Shown here: piece after piece, positions 8,605-18,657 of the stretch
Layout of the letters: every line of letters starts with the position of its first letter
Position numbering within the stretch: the stretch's first letter is position 1
Assembly: GCF_900182905.1 (NCBI RefSeq)
Contig: NZ_FXUF01000001.1
Location: 248,001 to 312,000 of the forward strand
DNA length: 64,000 nt
Source of the DNA: Anoxynatronum buryatiense
GTDB lineage: Bacteria > Bacillota > Clostridia > Peptostreptococcales > Tindalliaceae
Reading direction: 5' to 3'
Program-made: the position numbers and the translations under genes
Notes under the pieces: generated by a model
Told to the model about the DNA's origin: nothing
Databases searched by the model: none
Seen by the model: the letters and a program-made list of their open reading frames with translations, nothing else

Positions 8605-9909
8605 CTAATCGACTTTTTTGACCACAATTCTTCTGCCTTCCCGTCGAATCACTTTCACACGGGTACCCGTTTCCACGTACATGCCTTCAGAAACGGCATC
8701 CACCTTTTCTCCTTCTATGTCCACAGTACCAGCAGGGTGCAGGTAACTGATGACAATCCCCTCTTTTCCAATCAGTGCTTCCTTCCCTTCAGTTGATACA
8801 TATCCCAGATCAGTACGCATTTCAGTCGCCAGGGTGAGCCGGTCGAAGTATTTGCTTTTGGGGGCATACTTTAGTATCACAATGAGCGCAATCACTGATG
8901 CCGCCAAGGAGATAACCAGCGAAACAATGGCCGATGTAATAGAGCTGGAGGCCATGACAATGCTGACCACAATAAGAAGAATACCACCAATACCAGGAAA
9001 ACCAAACCCAGGGGCGAAGGCTTCAATTAACAATAGAATAATGCCTGCCAAAAATACTAAAAGCACTGCTGTACCTGCATTTCCAGCCAAAATACTCCCG
9101 CCGAAGTATAGAGCGAAAGCAACAAAGCTGACAGTGCCGCCAAATCCAAAACCAGCCGTAAAGACTTCGATGAGCAGGCCGACGAACCCGACAGACAACA
9201 AGATGGGAGCCACATAGGCACTGGTGAGCACCTGTGCCATTTTGAAGGCCCTGGATACTTCCATTTCAATCAGAGAAGCGTTTGGCATTTCCATCACATG
9301 CAATACTTCCTGAAGTCCCCTCGCGGTAAAATCAGATAATTCTGCCTCAAGAGCCTCAGCCGCTGTCATGTTGAGCAGTTGTCCGGCTGTGGTGATACCT
9401 TCAATTTCAATGCGTTGATCAGCCATTGCTGCCACCAGTTCGGGATTCCGGCCTTTTTCCTGTGCCACAGACCGAAGCACGCCTGTCCATGCGGAGAGTG
9501 CTTTTTCTGTATCAGGAATGGTTTCTGCAGAGCCAATGTTACTGCCTGGTGCCATGGTAACGGTGTCGGCTGAGATGGCGAGAAGGACCCCTGCCGAAAT
9601 AGCTCGCGGGTTAATAAAGGAAGCTGTTGGAACCTGAAGCCCTGTGATCATTTCACTGATGCGTTCAGCGGCATCCACACGCCCTCCGTAGGTGTCAATC
9701 ACAAAAATGATGCCTGAAAGCTGGTCATCTTCCTGTGCCGTTGCCAACGCTCCGGAGACAAACTGCTCCATGGCAACACCCACTTCTCCTTGCAATGGTA
9801 TCACATAGACATGACCATTTTCATTTTGACCCCATGCAAAGGAGCTGGTGAGCATCAACACAAAGACAATGATCCAGAGCTGTCGTCTTAAAAAAATTGG
9901 TCGTTTCAT
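8605..9909 (-). CDS. NfeD-type membrane serine protease (ClpP class)
   Basis: The 434-residue product starts with a signal peptide (MKRPIFLRRQLW...SFAWG). A ClpP-class protease domain (about 30-220) includes NPRAISAGVLLAISAD, where the Ser of SAG is the likely nucleophile. Several membrane helices follow (about 225-355), then a C-terminal NfeD OB fold (about 370-434). The start chosen is the ATG at 9909 because AAAGGAG lies 7 bases before it; an upstream frame extension of 27 residues lacks this support. NfeD proteins are partners of flotillins, matching the adjacent floA. Confidence 0.9.
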   Translation of the reverse strand: MKRPIFLRRQLWIIVFVLMLTSSFAWGQNENGHVYVIPLQGEVGVAMEQFVSGALATAQEDDQLSGIIFVIDTYGGRVDAAERISEMITGLQVPTASFINPRAISAGVLLAISADTVTMAPGSNIGSAETIPDTEKALSAWTGVLRSVAQEKGRNPELVAAMADQRIEIEGITTAGQLLNMTAAEALEAELSDFTARGLQEVLHVMEMPNASLIEMEVSRAFKMAQVLTSAYVAPILLSVGFVGLLIEVFTAGFGFGGTVSFVAFALYFGGSILAGNAGTAVLLVFLAGIILLLIEAFAPGFGFPGIGGILLIVVSIVMASSSITSAIVSLVISLAASVIALIVILKYAPKSKYFDRLTLATEMRTDLGYVSTEGKEALIGKEGIVISYLHPAGTVDIEGEKVDAVSEGMYVETGTRVKVIRREGRRIVVKKVD

Positions 9910-10203
9910 GGTCATGCTCCTTTCTGTCATTCGAGCAAAAAAAAGATCCTCCGCGGGCCATGTTTGGGCAATGAGTGATACCATCACCACCGATTCCTTC
10001 TATTTGGATATATACGCCAATGGGGGCATTTCAATCAGAAACTTTCAGGTTTTCAGCCAGCCCGCTTGGATGGGACAGTTGTAGACCACAACCAAAAAAG
10101 CACCTGATTCCCGCTTATTTCACCCTTGTATTTGTTATGACGTCGTTTGCTGGCAAAAGTTTCCATTGATGATATGATTGCATCATTATGTTTTTTTTGA
10201 AAG
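9910..10203. other. Intergenic stretch upstream of nfeD
   Basis: About 300 bases separate the nfeD start from the terminator after yqeY. No convincing open frame was seen. The nfeD promoter should lie here, but only weak candidates were found, for example TTGAAA followed by a TATATC-like -10 on the minus strand near 10010-10035. No structured RNA was recognised. Confidence 0.4.
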
Positions 10204-10229
10204 AAAAACCCGGCACAGGCCGGGTTTTT
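10204..10229 (-). terminator. Intrinsic terminator of rpsU-yqeY
   Basis: An 11-bp stem AAAAACCCGGC/GCCGGGTTTTT with a 4-base loop and U tract lies 7 bases past the yqeY stop. It is close to symmetric and could work in both directions. Confidence 0.88.
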
Positions 10230-10236
10230 ACTTTAA

Positions 10237-10692
10237 TCAGGAAGACAAACACTGGCGCACCAGCTGATTCACTGTCTTTCCGTCTGCTTTACCTTTAGTT
10301 TTTTCCATAACCAGAGACATCACTCTGCCCATGTCTTTCGCCGATTCGGCTCCGGTGGCTGCCACCGCGTCCTGGACGATTGCCATCAGTTCCTCTGTAG
10401 AAAGAGGTTCGGGCAAATAGGATTCCAGGATGCCGATTTCCATTTCAGTTTGTTCAACCAGATCCTGCCGGTTACCCTGCTGAAAGGATTCCAGTGCATC
10501 TTTGCGCTGTTTCACCTGTTTCATGATCAGCAGCTGCACATCCTCATCCGAGCAATCCTTGCGTTCATCAACTTCCACCTGCTTAATGGAGGAACGAATC
10601 ATCGTGACCACATCCTTGCGGACGGTATCCCTATTTTTCATGGCTGCTTTCAAATCAGTAGCCAATTGTTCCTTTAGTGTCATTTGCTTCAC
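10237..10692 (-). CDS. yqeY: GatB/YqeY domain protein
   Basis: The 151-residue protein belongs to the YqeY family, related to the C-terminal tRNA-binding tail of GatB. Typical segments are LKAAMKNRD near the start, the mid-region LLIMKQVKQRKDALE, and the C-terminal MGRVMSLVMEKTKGKADG. Its exact role is unknown; it may act on tRNA or amidotransferase-related steps. It follows rpsU directly, the usual rpsU-yqeY order, and ends at a strong terminator. Confidence 0.93.
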   Translation of the reverse strand: MKQMTLKEQLATDLKAAMKNRDTVRKDVVTMIRSSIKQVEVDERKDCSDEDVQLLIMKQVKQRKDALESFQQGNRQDLVEQTEMEIGILESYLPEPLSTEELMAIVQDAVAATGAESAKDMGRVMSLVMEKTKGKADGKTVNQLVRQCLSS

Positions 10693-10723
10693 CTGACTCT
10701 TCTTATTTCGATACTTTCACTCA

Positions 10724-10906
10724 CTAAAACTTCTTGGTATTCTTTCTCCGGGCGGCCTCCGCTTTTTTCTTGCGGCGTACACTGGGCTTTTCATAATGCT
10801 CTCGTTTTTTGGCTTCGGATAACACGCCAGCTTTCGCACACTGACGTTTGAAACGACGAAGAGCGTTGTCCAGTGACTCATTATCTTTCACTTTGATTTC
10901 TGACAT
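10724..10906 (-). CDS. rpsU: 30S ribosomal protein S21
   Basis: This 60-residue basic protein is a full-length bS21 with [16 protein letters not shown] near the N-terminus and a Lys/Arg-rich tail ([17 protein letters not shown]). S21 sits on the 30S platform and helps initiation. A strong GGAGGGAGGGAG ribosome binding region precedes the ATG. A promoter lies about 90 bases upstream (10997-11025). Confidence 0.97.
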   Translation of the reverse strand: MSEIKVKDNESLDNALRRFKRQCAKAGVLSEAKKREHYEKPSVRRKKKAEAARRKNTKKF

Positions 10907-10996
10907 TGACTTCTCCCTCCCTCCGCTGGCACAGATAGTGCATGATCAGTCGCAGGTATTAACTGTGATGTGGCGGGGTTGATTGAACATGTTCCA

Positions 10997-11025
10997 ATTA
11001 TAACCTATCTGGACTTGTTGTGCAA
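10997..11025 (-). promoter_or_regulatory. Promoter for rpsU-yqeY
   Basis: On the minus strand the -35 is TTGCAC (11020-11025), the spacer is 17 bases, and the -10 is a perfect TATAAT (10997-11002). It allows rpsU to be transcribed independently of the upstream HIT gene. Confidence 0.65.
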
Positions 11026-11054
11026 TAAACATTTTACATCAAGCATGCCGAAAA

Positions 11055-11402
11055 TTAGCCGGGAGGCCATTGGAGAGATCGGCCGCCCAGAAGATGAAAA
11101 TGCAAATGGTTCACCGTCTGTCCACCTTCCTGACCGGCATTATTGACTACCCGAAATCCTTTTTCTGCCAGGTTTTCCTTTTCAACTAACTGGTCAATCG
11201 CTTCAAAAATAGCTGGCAGCAGTGTGTTGCGCTGCTCCATGCTTAAGTTGTGTACCGCAGGAATATGCTCTTTTGGAATGACAAGAATGTGGGTGGGCGC
11301 CACCGGTGCCACATCTCGAAAAGCAATCACCTGATCCGACTCATAAACCACCTCTGACGACAGTTCCTTGTTGGCAATCCGGCAGAAAATGCAGTTCTCC
11401 AT
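11055..11402 (-). CDS. HIT-family nucleotide-binding hydrolase
   Basis: This 115-residue histidine-triad protein has the catalytic motif His99-Leu-His101-Phe-His103 and the N-terminal CIFCRI segment with Cys4 and Cys7, a usual zinc site. HINT-type enzymes hydrolyse nucleoside phosphoramidates; the physiological substrate is unknown. It ends in the common SLQWPPG tail, so it is complete. It lies after mtaB and before rpsU. Confidence 0.94.
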   Translation of the reverse strand: MENCIFCRIANKELSSEVVYESDQVIAFRDVAPVAPTHILVIPKEHIPAVHNLSMEQRNTLLPAIFEAIDQLVEKENLAEKGFRVVNNAGQEGGQTVNHLHFHLLGGRSLQWPPG

Positions 11403-11463
11403 TCTTCACCGCTCCTTTTTAATTGACAGAATTATTGATGGTTCGCTGACAATAATACAGGCA

Positions 11464-12843
11464 TTATACCACAATTCCTTCGCAACTATCTGTGCCCGTT
11501 CTGTGAATCTTAACCCGGATAATCCGCTGAAACGACGCTTCATCAAGGGGTGCCAGCACACGCACGTAATGACCGGTATGACCCTCCATCATGTCAGGCC
11601 TCTCTGTGGAAGGTTTTTCCATGAGAACCATTACTTCCCGGGAAATCAGCTGCTTCAGGTATGCTTCTTTCATTAAGGCTGCCAAACGGCTCAGACGCTG
11701 GCTGCGTTCATGCTTCACCGGCTCATCAACCTGTTGCGGGTAGGCTGCTGCCGGTGTTCCTTCTCTGGGAGAGTATCGAAACACATGAATGTCTGCAAAT
11801 TGAATGTCTGATACAAAATCAAGTGTTTCTTGAAAATGTGCCTCGGTTTCTCCCGGAAAACCCACGATGATATCGGTGGTGATGGCTGCTTCAGGATCAT
11901 ACTGACGAATCAACTCCACCGCTTTTCGATATTGAAGGGTATCATAGCGTCGGTTCATTCCTCGCAGCACCTGATTACTGCCGCTTTGAAGCGAAAGATG
12001 AAAATGATGACAAAGTGATTGAAGCATCATCAGCTTCTCCGTAAAGTCAGTCGTGATCAAGGTTGGTTCCAGCGAACCCAGACGCAGGCGTTTCAGGCCT
12101 GTCATCTGATCAATGGATATCAGCAAGCGGATCAGTGCATCTGGCTCACCCTGTTCTTTTCCATAAGAAGCCAAATGAATTCCTGTCAAAACAACCTCCT
12201 GGTAGCCATTGGCCACCAGCTTTTGAATCTCGCTTATCACCGCCTCCGAAGGCCGGCTGCGTACCGGTCCCCGGGCATATGGGATAATGCAGTAACTGCA
12301 GTACTGGTTACAGCCATCCTGTATTTTCACGTAAGCCCGTGTCATGTCGTTGGTTTCCTGAACCGTTAGTGGTTCGAAGATTTCTCCGGCTTCATGGGGT
12401 TTAACCAGTACGATGGGATGCTTCTGATCATGCCTGGCATACTGCACCGCATCAACCAACCGATGCCGCTCCGTGGTGCCTGCAATCACCTGAATTCCTT
12501 CAATGCGACGTACTTCTTCAGGTGAAAGCTGCGCATAACAGCCGGCAACAGCTACGATAGCTTGTGGATTCAGTTTTCGGGCGCGGCGAATGAACTGTCG
12601 TGATTTCCGGTCACTCATACTGGTGACTGTACAGGTATTGATTAGCACCACATCGGCCATCTCTTCTGAGGACACATTGTCAAATCCTGCTTGTTGAAAG
12701 AGTTCAATCAGTGCCTGTGTTTCATACTGATTAACTTTGCAGCCCAGGGTCAGGGTTGCCAGACGTTTTCGTCGTCCATGACGCTTTTCAAAGGCATCGC
12801 CTGTTAAAGACAGTTCTGTCATCGGATGTTCCATTGCTTCCAT
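11464..12843 (-). CDS. mtaB: tRNA t6A37 methylthiotransferase MtaB
   Basis: MtaB is a radical-SAM enzyme that converts t6A37 to ms2t6A in tRNAs reading ANN codons. The 459-residue product has the N-terminal cluster cysteines 35, 71 and 102 and the radical-SAM motif CNQYCSYC (Cys178, 182, 185). It ends in a TRAM-like domain. The LTLGCKVNQYETQAL start of the domain distinguishes MtaB from MiaB and RimO. The ATG has GGAGG 9 bases upstream, inside the end of rsmE; the two genes are one base apart. Confidence 0.94.
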   Translation of the reverse strand: MEAMEHPMTELSLTGDAFEKRHGRRKRLATLTLGCKVNQYETQALIELFQQAGFDNVSSEEMADVVLINTCTVTSMSDRKSRQFIRRARKLNPQAIVAVAGCYAQLSPEEVRRIEGIQVIAGTTERHRLVDAVQYARHDQKHPIVLVKPHEAGEIFEPLTVQETNDMTRAYVKIQDGCNQYCSYCIIPYARGPVRSRPSEAVISEIQKLVANGYQEVVLTGIHLASYGKEQGEPDALIRLLISIDQMTGLKRLRLGSLEPTLITTDFTEKLMMLQSLCHHFHLSLQSGSNQVLRGMNRRYDTLQYRKAVELIRQYDPEAAITTDIIVGFPGETEAHFQETLDFVSDIQFADIHVFRYSPREGTPAAAYPQQVDEPVKHERSQRLSRLAALMKEAYLKQLISREVMVLMEKPSTERPDMMEGHTGHYVRVLAPLDEASFQRIIRVKIHRTGTDSCEGIVV

Positions 12844-12844
12844 T

Positions 12845-13627
12845 TTATGTTTCCTCCAAAGCTCCCATTTCGTACAAGACCACCGTCAGCAACACCAGCC
12901 CCGCTGTCTCTGTCCGAAGGATTCGGGGGCCAAGCCCTACTGTTTGTATGCCAGCCGCTTTTGCTGCAGCCACCTCATCTGTGGAAAAACCGCCTTCGGG
13001 GCCAATCCATATTTCTATACGGTCAAAGGCAGCCAGTTTTTCTTGTTTCAATTGTTCCGACAGATGCTGCCCCTCTTCACGTTCATATGCCAACAGTCGC
13101 AGTGTGCGATCTTTTTGATCTTCGGGATGCTTTATTTTCTCAAGCAAATCCTTGAACAAAGCCGGCGTTTCAACTCGTGGAATGGTGGTTCGCTTGCTTT
13201 GCTTCGAGGCTTCTTCAGCAATTTTTTGCCATCGTTTCTGTTTCTTCTCAGCATCTCCTTGGGATTCAAATTTGACCACCGTGAACTTGGTGCCTACAGG
13301 CTGAATGGCAGCGATTCCCATCTCGGTGGTTTTCTGAACGACCCAATCCATACGGCTCCCTTTGGCAATTCCCTGCACCAGTGTAACGGGTCGCATGGCT
13401 GATTCATGTTGTTTAATCCGACTGCTCATTATTGTCAATCCCACGCGCTGGGGTTCTATTTCTTCCACACGAGCCTGATACTGATGTCCCTGTCCATCAG
13501 AAATGCTGACCAGCTCCCCCAAAGAAAGACGGAGTACTTTTCGAATATGATGCACATCCGGTCCCAGGAGATCAATATGCTTTTCTGATTCATGGATGTT
13601 TTCAGGTGATGCAAAAAAGTGATGCAT
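12845..13627 (-). CDS. rsmE: 16S rRNA m3U1498 methyltransferase RsmE
   Basis: RsmE methylates U1498 in helix 44 of 16S rRNA. The 260-residue product begins MHHFFASPENI and has the PUA-like N-terminal domain. Its C-terminal SPOUT knot carries IEIWIGPEGGFS, AAGIQTVGLGPRILRTETA and a final VLLTVVLYEMG. The start at 13627 is preferred over a 30-residue upstream extension because GAGAGGAG lies 5-6 bases before it. It sits between prmA and mtaB. Confidence 0.94.
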   Translation of the reverse strand: MHHFFASPENIHESEKHIDLLGPDVHHIRKVLRLSLGELVSISDGQGHQYQARVEEIEPQRVGLTIMSSRIKQHESAMRPVTLVQGIAKGSRMDWVVQKTTEMGIAAIQPVGTKFTVVKFESQGDAEKKQKRWQKIAEEASKQSKRTTIPRVETPALFKDLLEKIKHPEDQKDRTLRLLAYEREEGQHLSEQLKQEKLAAFDRIEIWIGPEGGFSTDEVAAAKAAGIQTVGLGPRILRTETAGLVLLTVVLYEMGALEET

Positions 13628-13682
13628 GTTTGCTCCTCTCTTCCTCTGTCTCCGCCCTGACATAAAGCAAAAACGGCAAGAA

Positions 13683-13705
13683 AGGACCCCTTTACAGCGG
13701 GTCCT
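13683..13705 (-). terminator. Hairpin between prmA and rsmE (weak or attenuating)
   Basis: A perfect 7-bp stem AGGACCC/GGGTCCT with a 9-base loop is followed on the minus strand by TTCTTG rather than a clean U tract. It may reduce read-through or act as a processing or stability site between the two genes. Confidence 0.4.
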
Positions 13706-13717
13706 GCTGCTTTTCAT

Positions 13718-14677
13718 TTACTCTTTTTTGGTTGACTCACCAGGTACCGCCGCTGTGATCACTGCCCACTCTCCCAGAGATCGGGCCGAAATCATTTTCA
13801 GCCCCGCTTCTTCAATCGCCCTGGTCACCAGCGGAACTTTTTCATTAATGATCCCGGAAGCAATCCAAATACCACCAGGTTTCAAATACTGGTGAATATC
13901 CGGACACATCTTGACGATGATCTCAGCAATGATGTTGGATACCAGAATATCAGCCCGCTCTGATACCACATCCATCAAGTTGCCCTGTCGTATTTCAACA
14001 CGATCACTAACCTGATTAAGTACTGCATTGCGTATGGATACTTCCACAGCCACCGGATCAAGATCCACTCCGATGGCCTGACGAGCTCCCAATAGTGCTG
14101 CTGCAATAGCCAGAATGCCACTGCCGCAACCAATATCCAGGACAGTCGTGGACTTGCCAACTGTTTTTTCAAGCTCTTGGATACACATAATGGTTGTTTC
14201 GTGGGTACCGGTGCCAAAGGCCATGCCCGGGTCCAGTTCCAGAATCACTTCATCGCCTGCTGCTTCATAGCTTTCCCAGGTGGGTTTAATCACCAGTTTA
14301 CTTCCCGGTTTTTGAGGTTTGAAGTATTTCTTCCATTCTTCACTCCAGTCTTCCTCATCCACTGACAACACAACCACTTCTCCAAGACCAATGTCCAGCC
14401 CGTAGGAGGGCAGGTACTCCACCGCCTTTCGAATCAGTTCTACCTGCGCAACCGATTCTGGCGTATCCGGCAAGTAGCCTTTGACAACAGCACCCTCGTA
14501 GTAGCTGTCTGCCAATGACTCATCCACCAGTTCCCAGGCATCCTCACCCCGATCAAGCAGTTCGAGGTCCCGGGGGTCTTCGATGGCCACCCCATTCACA
14601 CCTGCATCATACAGCACATTGGCCACAGCCTCCACTGCTGCAGTGGTGGTTTTAACGGAAACCTCGATCCACTTCAT
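13718..14677 (-). CDS. prmA: Ribosomal protein L11 methyltransferase
   Basis: PrmA trimethylates ribosomal protein L11. The 319-residue product has an N-terminal substrate-recognition domain (WIEVSVKTT start) and a SAM-binding domain with VLDIGCGSGILAIAA, then GVDLDPVAV and VSNIIAEI. The start MKWIEV at 14677 is chosen because AAAGGA lies 8 bases upstream; six further in-frame residues exist upstream. The dnaJ-prmA-rsmE order is common in Clostridia and Bacilli. Confidence 0.95.
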   Translation of the reverse strand: MKWIEVSVKTTTAAVEAVANVLYDAGVNGVAIEDPRDLELLDRGEDAWELVDESLADSYYEGAVVKGYLPDTPESVAQVELIRKAVEYLPSYGLDIGLGEVVVLSVDEEDWSEEWKKYFKPQKPGSKLVIKPTWESYEAAGDEVILELDPGMAFGTGTHETTIMCIQELEKTVGKSTTVLDIGCGSGILAIAAALLGARQAIGVDLDPVAVEVSIRNAVLNQVSDRVEIRQGNLMDVVSERADILVSNIIAEIIVKMCPDIHQYLKPGGIWIASGIINEKVPLVTRAIEEAGLKMISARSLGEWAVITAAVPGESTKKE

Positions 14678-14709
14678 GGTTCTCATCCTTTCCATTGGCA
14701 GTTGATCTG

Positions 14710-15855
14710 CTACATCCCAAACATGTCTTTGACTTTTCCGAAAAAGGTTTTGCGTTGTTCGTGGGAATCTTCATGGCCTGCAGCTGCAAACTTACGCAAC
14801 AGATCCTTTTGCTCGTCTGTCAGATTTTTGGGGATCTCCACCATTATTTTTACAAACTGGTCGCCCTTACCGTATCCTCTTGGGTTCTGGACGCCTTTGT
14901 TTTTCATCCGAAACACTGTACCGCTCTGAGTGCCTTCCGGAATTTTGTGCTTCACCCGACCCTCCAGTGTGGGCACTTCGATGGTATCTCCCAGTGCTGC
15001 CTGAGTAAAGGTGATCGGCACCTCACAGATAATATTGAATCCTTCACGCACAAAGAGTGGGTGCGGTTTTACCGTCAACACCACGTACAAATCTCCTGGA
15101 GGACCACCTTTTTCACCGGGAGCACCTTCACCCGGAACGGTGATGATCGACCCATTATCCACACCGGCAGGAATAGAAATGGATATTTTTTTCTTTTTGC
15201 GCATCTTACCAGTTCCCTGGCACACCGAGCAGGGTTTTTCAATAATGCGACCCTCTCCATGACAGTGGTCACAGGGGCGCACATTGACAATTTGCCCCAA
15301 AGGCGTTCGCTGGGTAAACCGTATTTCACCAGAACCATTACAATGAGTGCAAGTGGATGTGCCTGAACCCGGTTCGGCACCATCACCGCCACAATGGTCA
15401 CAGGCATCCTGTTTGTTTACCTGAATGGTTTTTTCTTTGCCAAAAACAGCTTCATCGAAGGTAATGGTCATTTCATACTGCAGATTCGCCCCTTTTTGAG
15501 GGCCACGGCGACGCCGTGATGATGAAAAACCACCGCCACCGCCGAACATATCAAATATATCACCAAAAATATCTTCAAAGCCGCCGCCGCCACCGAAGCC
15601 GCCAAAGCCGCCTTGACCGCCGCCATTGCCTCCAAGTCCTGCATAGCCAAACTGATCATACAGCTTTCGCTTTTCCTGATTGCTGAGAATTTCATATGCT
15701 TCATTGGCTTCCTTGAATTTTTCACTTGCCTGCTGGTCATCCGGATTTCTGTCAGGATGGTATTTCATGGCCAGCTTTCTATAAGCTTTCTTGATTTCAT
15801 CCTGACCCGCGTTTTTATCAATACCCAGTATTTCATAGCAGTCTCTTTTTGCCAC
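14710..15855 (-). CDS. dnaJ: Chaperone DnaJ
   Basis: This is a full-length class I Hsp40 of 381 residues. It has a J domain with HPD (MKYHPDRNP), a Gly/Phe-rich linker with long Gly runs, and four CxxCxGxG-type zinc repeats ([32 protein letters not shown]). Its C-terminal substrate domains follow. The start is taken as GTG at 15855 (product [11 protein letters not shown]) because GGGGTGGTGA lies 4 bases before it; the upstream ATG would add 8 residues not typical of DnaJ. It follows dnaK by about 130 bases. Confidence 0.96.
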   Translation of the reverse strand: MAKRDCYEILGIDKNAGQDEIKKAYRKLAMKYHPDRNPDDQQASEKFKEANEAYEILSNQEKRKLYDQFGYAGLGGNGGGQGGFGGFGGGGGFEDIFGDIFDMFGGGGGFSSSRRRRGPQKGANLQYEMTITFDEAVFGKEKTIQVNKQDACDHCGGDGAEPGSGTSTCTHCNGSGEIRFTQRTPLGQIVNVRPCDHCHGEGRIIEKPCSVCQGTGKMRKKKKISISIPAGVDNGSIITVPGEGAPGEKGGPPGDLYVVLTVKPHPLFVREGFNIICEVPITFTQAALGDTIEVPTLEGRVKHKIPEGTQSGTVFRMKNKGVQNPRGYGKGDQFVKIMVEIPKNLTDEQKDLLRKFAAAGHEDSHEQRKTFFGKVKDMFGM

Positions 15856-15951
15856 TTGTTCACCACCCCAACTTTTCAATGCTTCTGTTCTCGTCTATTA
15901 TAGAGAACTTTTCATCTGGTTTCAACCGGTACGTCGGACAATATAAAGGCA

Positions 15952-15979
15952 ACCGCATGACATACGGCTGCCATGCGGT
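15952..15979 (-). other. Hairpin in the dnaK-dnaJ gap
   Basis: An 8-bp perfect stem ACCGCATG/CATGCGGT with a 12-base loop lies 10 bases past the dnaK stop. No clear U run follows. It may tune read-through or mRNA decay so that DnaK is made in excess over DnaJ; this is inferred. Confidence 0.4.
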
Positions 15980-15988
15980 CAGATGATC

Positions 15989-17821
15989 CTACTTCTCTTC
16001 GTCGTCGACTTCCTCAAACTCAGCATCCACCACGTTGTCATCCTTTGCAGTCTGTCCGCCAGCAGTGTCGCCTTCTGGCTGCTGTGCCACATTCTCATAC
16101 ATTTTTTGAGATATTTCGTGGAAAACAGCAGTAACTCCTTCGACGCCCTTCTTCATGCCTTCAAGGTCATCGGACTCCAATGCTTTTTTAAGCTGTTCCA
16201 GTTCTGTTTGTACTTTTTCTTTCTGAGATGCTTCAATCTTATCTTCAACTTCTTTCAGAGTTTTTTCAGTTTGATATACCAGCGAATCGGCCTGGTTTCT
16301 GGTTTCAATTTTTTCTTTCTTTAGTTTGTCTTCTTCAGCAAACTTTTCAGCTTCCTTCACCTTTTTCTCGATTTCTTCCGGTGACAGGTTGGTGGAAGCA
16401 GTAATGGTTATTTTTTGCTCTTTGCCGGTGCCCAGATCTTTGGCATATACATTGACAATCCCATTGGCATCGATGTCGAAACTGACCTCAATTTGAGGTA
16501 CTCCCCGTGGTGCCGGTGGAATGCCTGAAAGCTCAAAGCGTCCCATGGTGATGTTGTCAGCTGCCATGGGGCGTTCCCCCTGAAGCACGTGGATATCAAC
16601 CGAAGGTTGGTTATCGGCTGCGGTGGAAAACACCTGGCTTTTCTTTGTGGGAATGGTGGTGTTGCGCTCAATCAGCTGGGTAAAGACGCCGCCCAGCGTT
16701 TCAATTCCAAGGGATAAGGGTGTCACATCAAGCAACAGCACATCTTTCACTTCGCCTGTTAAAACCCCCCCCTGAATGGCAGCACCCAGCGCCACCACTT
16801 CATCTGGATTGACTCCCTTATGAGGCTCTTTACCGGTAATCCGCTTGACGGCTTCCTGAACGGCTGGTGTCCGTGTCGAGCCACCCACCAAGATCACTTT
16901 ATCAAGATCACTCGCCTGCAGCTTGGCATCTGCCAGTGCTTTTTTCATTGGATCAATGGTTTTATCCACAAGGTGTCCGGTTAATTCATCAAATTTAGCC
17001 CGGGTCAGATCCATGTTCAAATGCTTGGGACCTTCATTGGTTGCAGTAATAAAGGGCAGGTTAATGTTGGTGGTGGTGGTGCTGGATAATTCTTTTTTTG
17101 CCTTTTCAGCAGCTTCTTTTAATCTTTGCAGGGCCATGCGGTCTTTTCGAAGATCAATGCCTTCTTGTTTTTTAAACTCATCTGCAATGTGTTCGATGAG
17201 AACCTCATCGAAGTCATCTCCGCCCAGATGATTGTTACCATTGGTGGCCAGTACTTCAAAAACACCGTCTCCCAGTTCAAGAATGGATACGTCGAAAGTA
17301 CCGCCGCCCAAGTCGTAAACCAGAATTTTTTGTTGTTGGTCTGTCTTATCCAGCCCATATGCCAGGGAAGCAGCTGTGGGCTCGTTGATAATTCGCATGA
17401 CATTCAGACCGGCAATGCGGCCTGCATCCTTGGTGGCTTGGCGCTGACTGTCGGTGAAATAAGCGGGCACCGTAATAACGGCATCCTTCACGGTTTCTCC
17501 GAGATAACTTTCTGCATCAGCTTTCAATTTTTGCAGGATCATGGCAGAAATGTCCTGTGGTGTATAGTCTTTTCCGTCGGCTGATACTTTGTGGTCAGAC
17601 CCCATATGCCGTTTGATGGACATAATGGTTTTTTCTGAGTTGGTGACTGCCTGACGTTTAGCTGGTTCTCCGATGATGCGTTCACCCTCTTTGCCAAAAG
17701 CAACAACAGACGGAGTGGTACGATTTCCTTCAGAGTTGGTGATGACAACCGGTTCGCCGCCTTCCAATACCGCGACACACGAGTTGGTGGTTCCCAGATC
17801 AATTCCGATAACTTTGCTCAT
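15989..17821 (-). CDS. dnaK: Chaperone DnaK (Hsp70)
   Basis: The 610-residue Hsp70 has a nucleotide-binding domain starting [13 protein letters not shown], with the phosphate loop [14 protein letters not shown] and the conserved [14 protein letters not shown] substrate-binding domain starts at about 380 ([14 protein letters not shown]) and a helical lid ends in the acidic tail [11 protein letters not shown] strong AAAAGGAGG site precedes the ATG. It lies in the CIRCE-controlled operon after grpE. Confidence 0.98.
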   Translation of the reverse strand: MSKVIGIDLGTTNSCVAVLEGGEPVVITNSEGNRTTPSVVAFGKEGERIIGEPAKRQAVTNSEKTIMSIKRHMGSDHKVSADGKDYTPQDISAMILQKLKADAESYLGETVKDAVITVPAYFTDSQRQATKDAGRIAGLNVMRIINEPTAASLAYGLDKTDQQQKILVYDLGGGTFDVSILELGDGVFEVLATNGNNHLGGDDFDEVLIEHIADEFKKQEGIDLRKDRMALQRLKEAAEKAKKELSSTTTTNINLPFITATNEGPKHLNMDLTRAKFDELTGHLVDKTIDPMKKALADAKLQASDLDKVILVGGSTRTPAVQEAVKRITGKEPHKGVNPDEVVALGAAIQGGVLTGEVKDVLLLDVTPLSLGIETLGGVFTQLIERNTTIPTKKSQVFSTAADNQPSVDIHVLQGERPMAADNITMGRFELSGIPPAPRGVPQIEVSFDIDANGIVNVYAKDLGTGKEQKITITASTNLSPEEIEKKVKEAEKFAEEDKLKKEKIETRNQADSLVYQTEKTLKEVEDKIEASQKEKVQTELEQLKKALESDDLEGMKKGVEGVTAVFHEISQKMYENVAQQPEGDTAGGQTAKDDNVVDAEFEEVDDEEK

Positions 17822-17896
17822 TGTTTATTTCCTCCTTTTATCAAACGAATCGTATGGTTAAATATTGCTGATTATGGGTTGGTATCTGACTCATTT

Positions 17897-18496
17897 TTAC
17901 TGATACACTTTGACCATGCTGGGACGCAGTACTCTGGATTTCATTCTGTATCCTTTTTGCATCACCAGAGCTACGCTGTTCTTTTGTTCCTCTTCAGTGG
18001 TTTCTTCAGTCATCACCGCATGATGTTGATGCATATCGAAAGGCTGCCCCAATGCTTCAATCTCTGTAATGTCATGCTTTTTAAGGGCTTCGATCATTTG
18101 CTGGTGAATCATCTCAATTCCTTTGTAAATCTGCGGGTCTGCCTCTTGAACGGATTCCAGTGCCCGTTCAAAGTTATCCAACACCGGCAGCAGATCTTTG
18201 GCCAGGTTTTCACAACCATAGCTGTGCAAATCTGATTTTTCTTTCTCCACCCGCCGTTTAAAGTTAAGAAACTCTGCCTGAAGCCGCAGAAGACGATCTT
18301 CTGATTCCTGCAATGCTGCTTCAAGTGACTCAACTTGCTTCAGTTGCGACGTTTCTTCATTTGCCTGAACTTCAGGCTCCGTTGAAGCTGAAGCTGGTGG
18401 ACCAACATCCTCTGAACCGCTCTTGTCCTGCATTGAAGCATCCGGTTCTGCTCGCTCTGATTGTTCTTGTGTATGGTTCTGTTTTTCTTTCTTCAC
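17897..18496 (-). CDS. grpE: Nucleotide exchange factor GrpE
   Basis: GrpE speeds ADP release from DnaK. The 199-residue product has a low-complexity charged N-terminus (about 1-50) and a long coiled coil (LEAALQESEDRLLRLQAEFLNFKRRVEKE region). The C-terminal beta domain carries KGIEMIHQQMIEAL, FDMHQHHAVM and VLRPSMVKV. The start is GTG at 18496 with only a weak ribosome binding site, so the exact N-terminus is uncertain. Confidence 0.95.
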   Translation of the reverse strand: MKKEKQNHTQEQSERAEPDASMQDKSGSEDVGPPASASTEPEVQANEETSQLKQVESLEAALQESEDRLLRLQAEFLNFKRRVEKEKSDLHSYGCENLAKDLLPVLDNFERALESVQEADPQIYKGIEMIHQQMIEALKKHDITEIEALGQPFDMHQHHAVMTEETTEEEQKNSVALVMQKGYRMKSRVLRPSMVKVYQ

Positions 18497-18657
18497 TGCA
18501 TGACACCCGCTTTCTCAATATGATATTCACTATTCTGCTGTATTCGCATCATTCTAAATTGGCTTGAACTCCTTAAGAACTATCAACTGACCGACTGCAT
18601 AAGTAGAGTGCAAAGCAGCCGCTCCGCACTCCCGTTATTTTGGAAGCCGATTTTTCA

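Noticed and set aside
18580-18650. GAGTGC...GCACTC inverted repeat between hrcA and grpE as a second CIRCE
   Set aside because: The arms are in the opposite order and only 6 bases long, with a spacer of about 14 bases. It does not match the CIRCE consensus.
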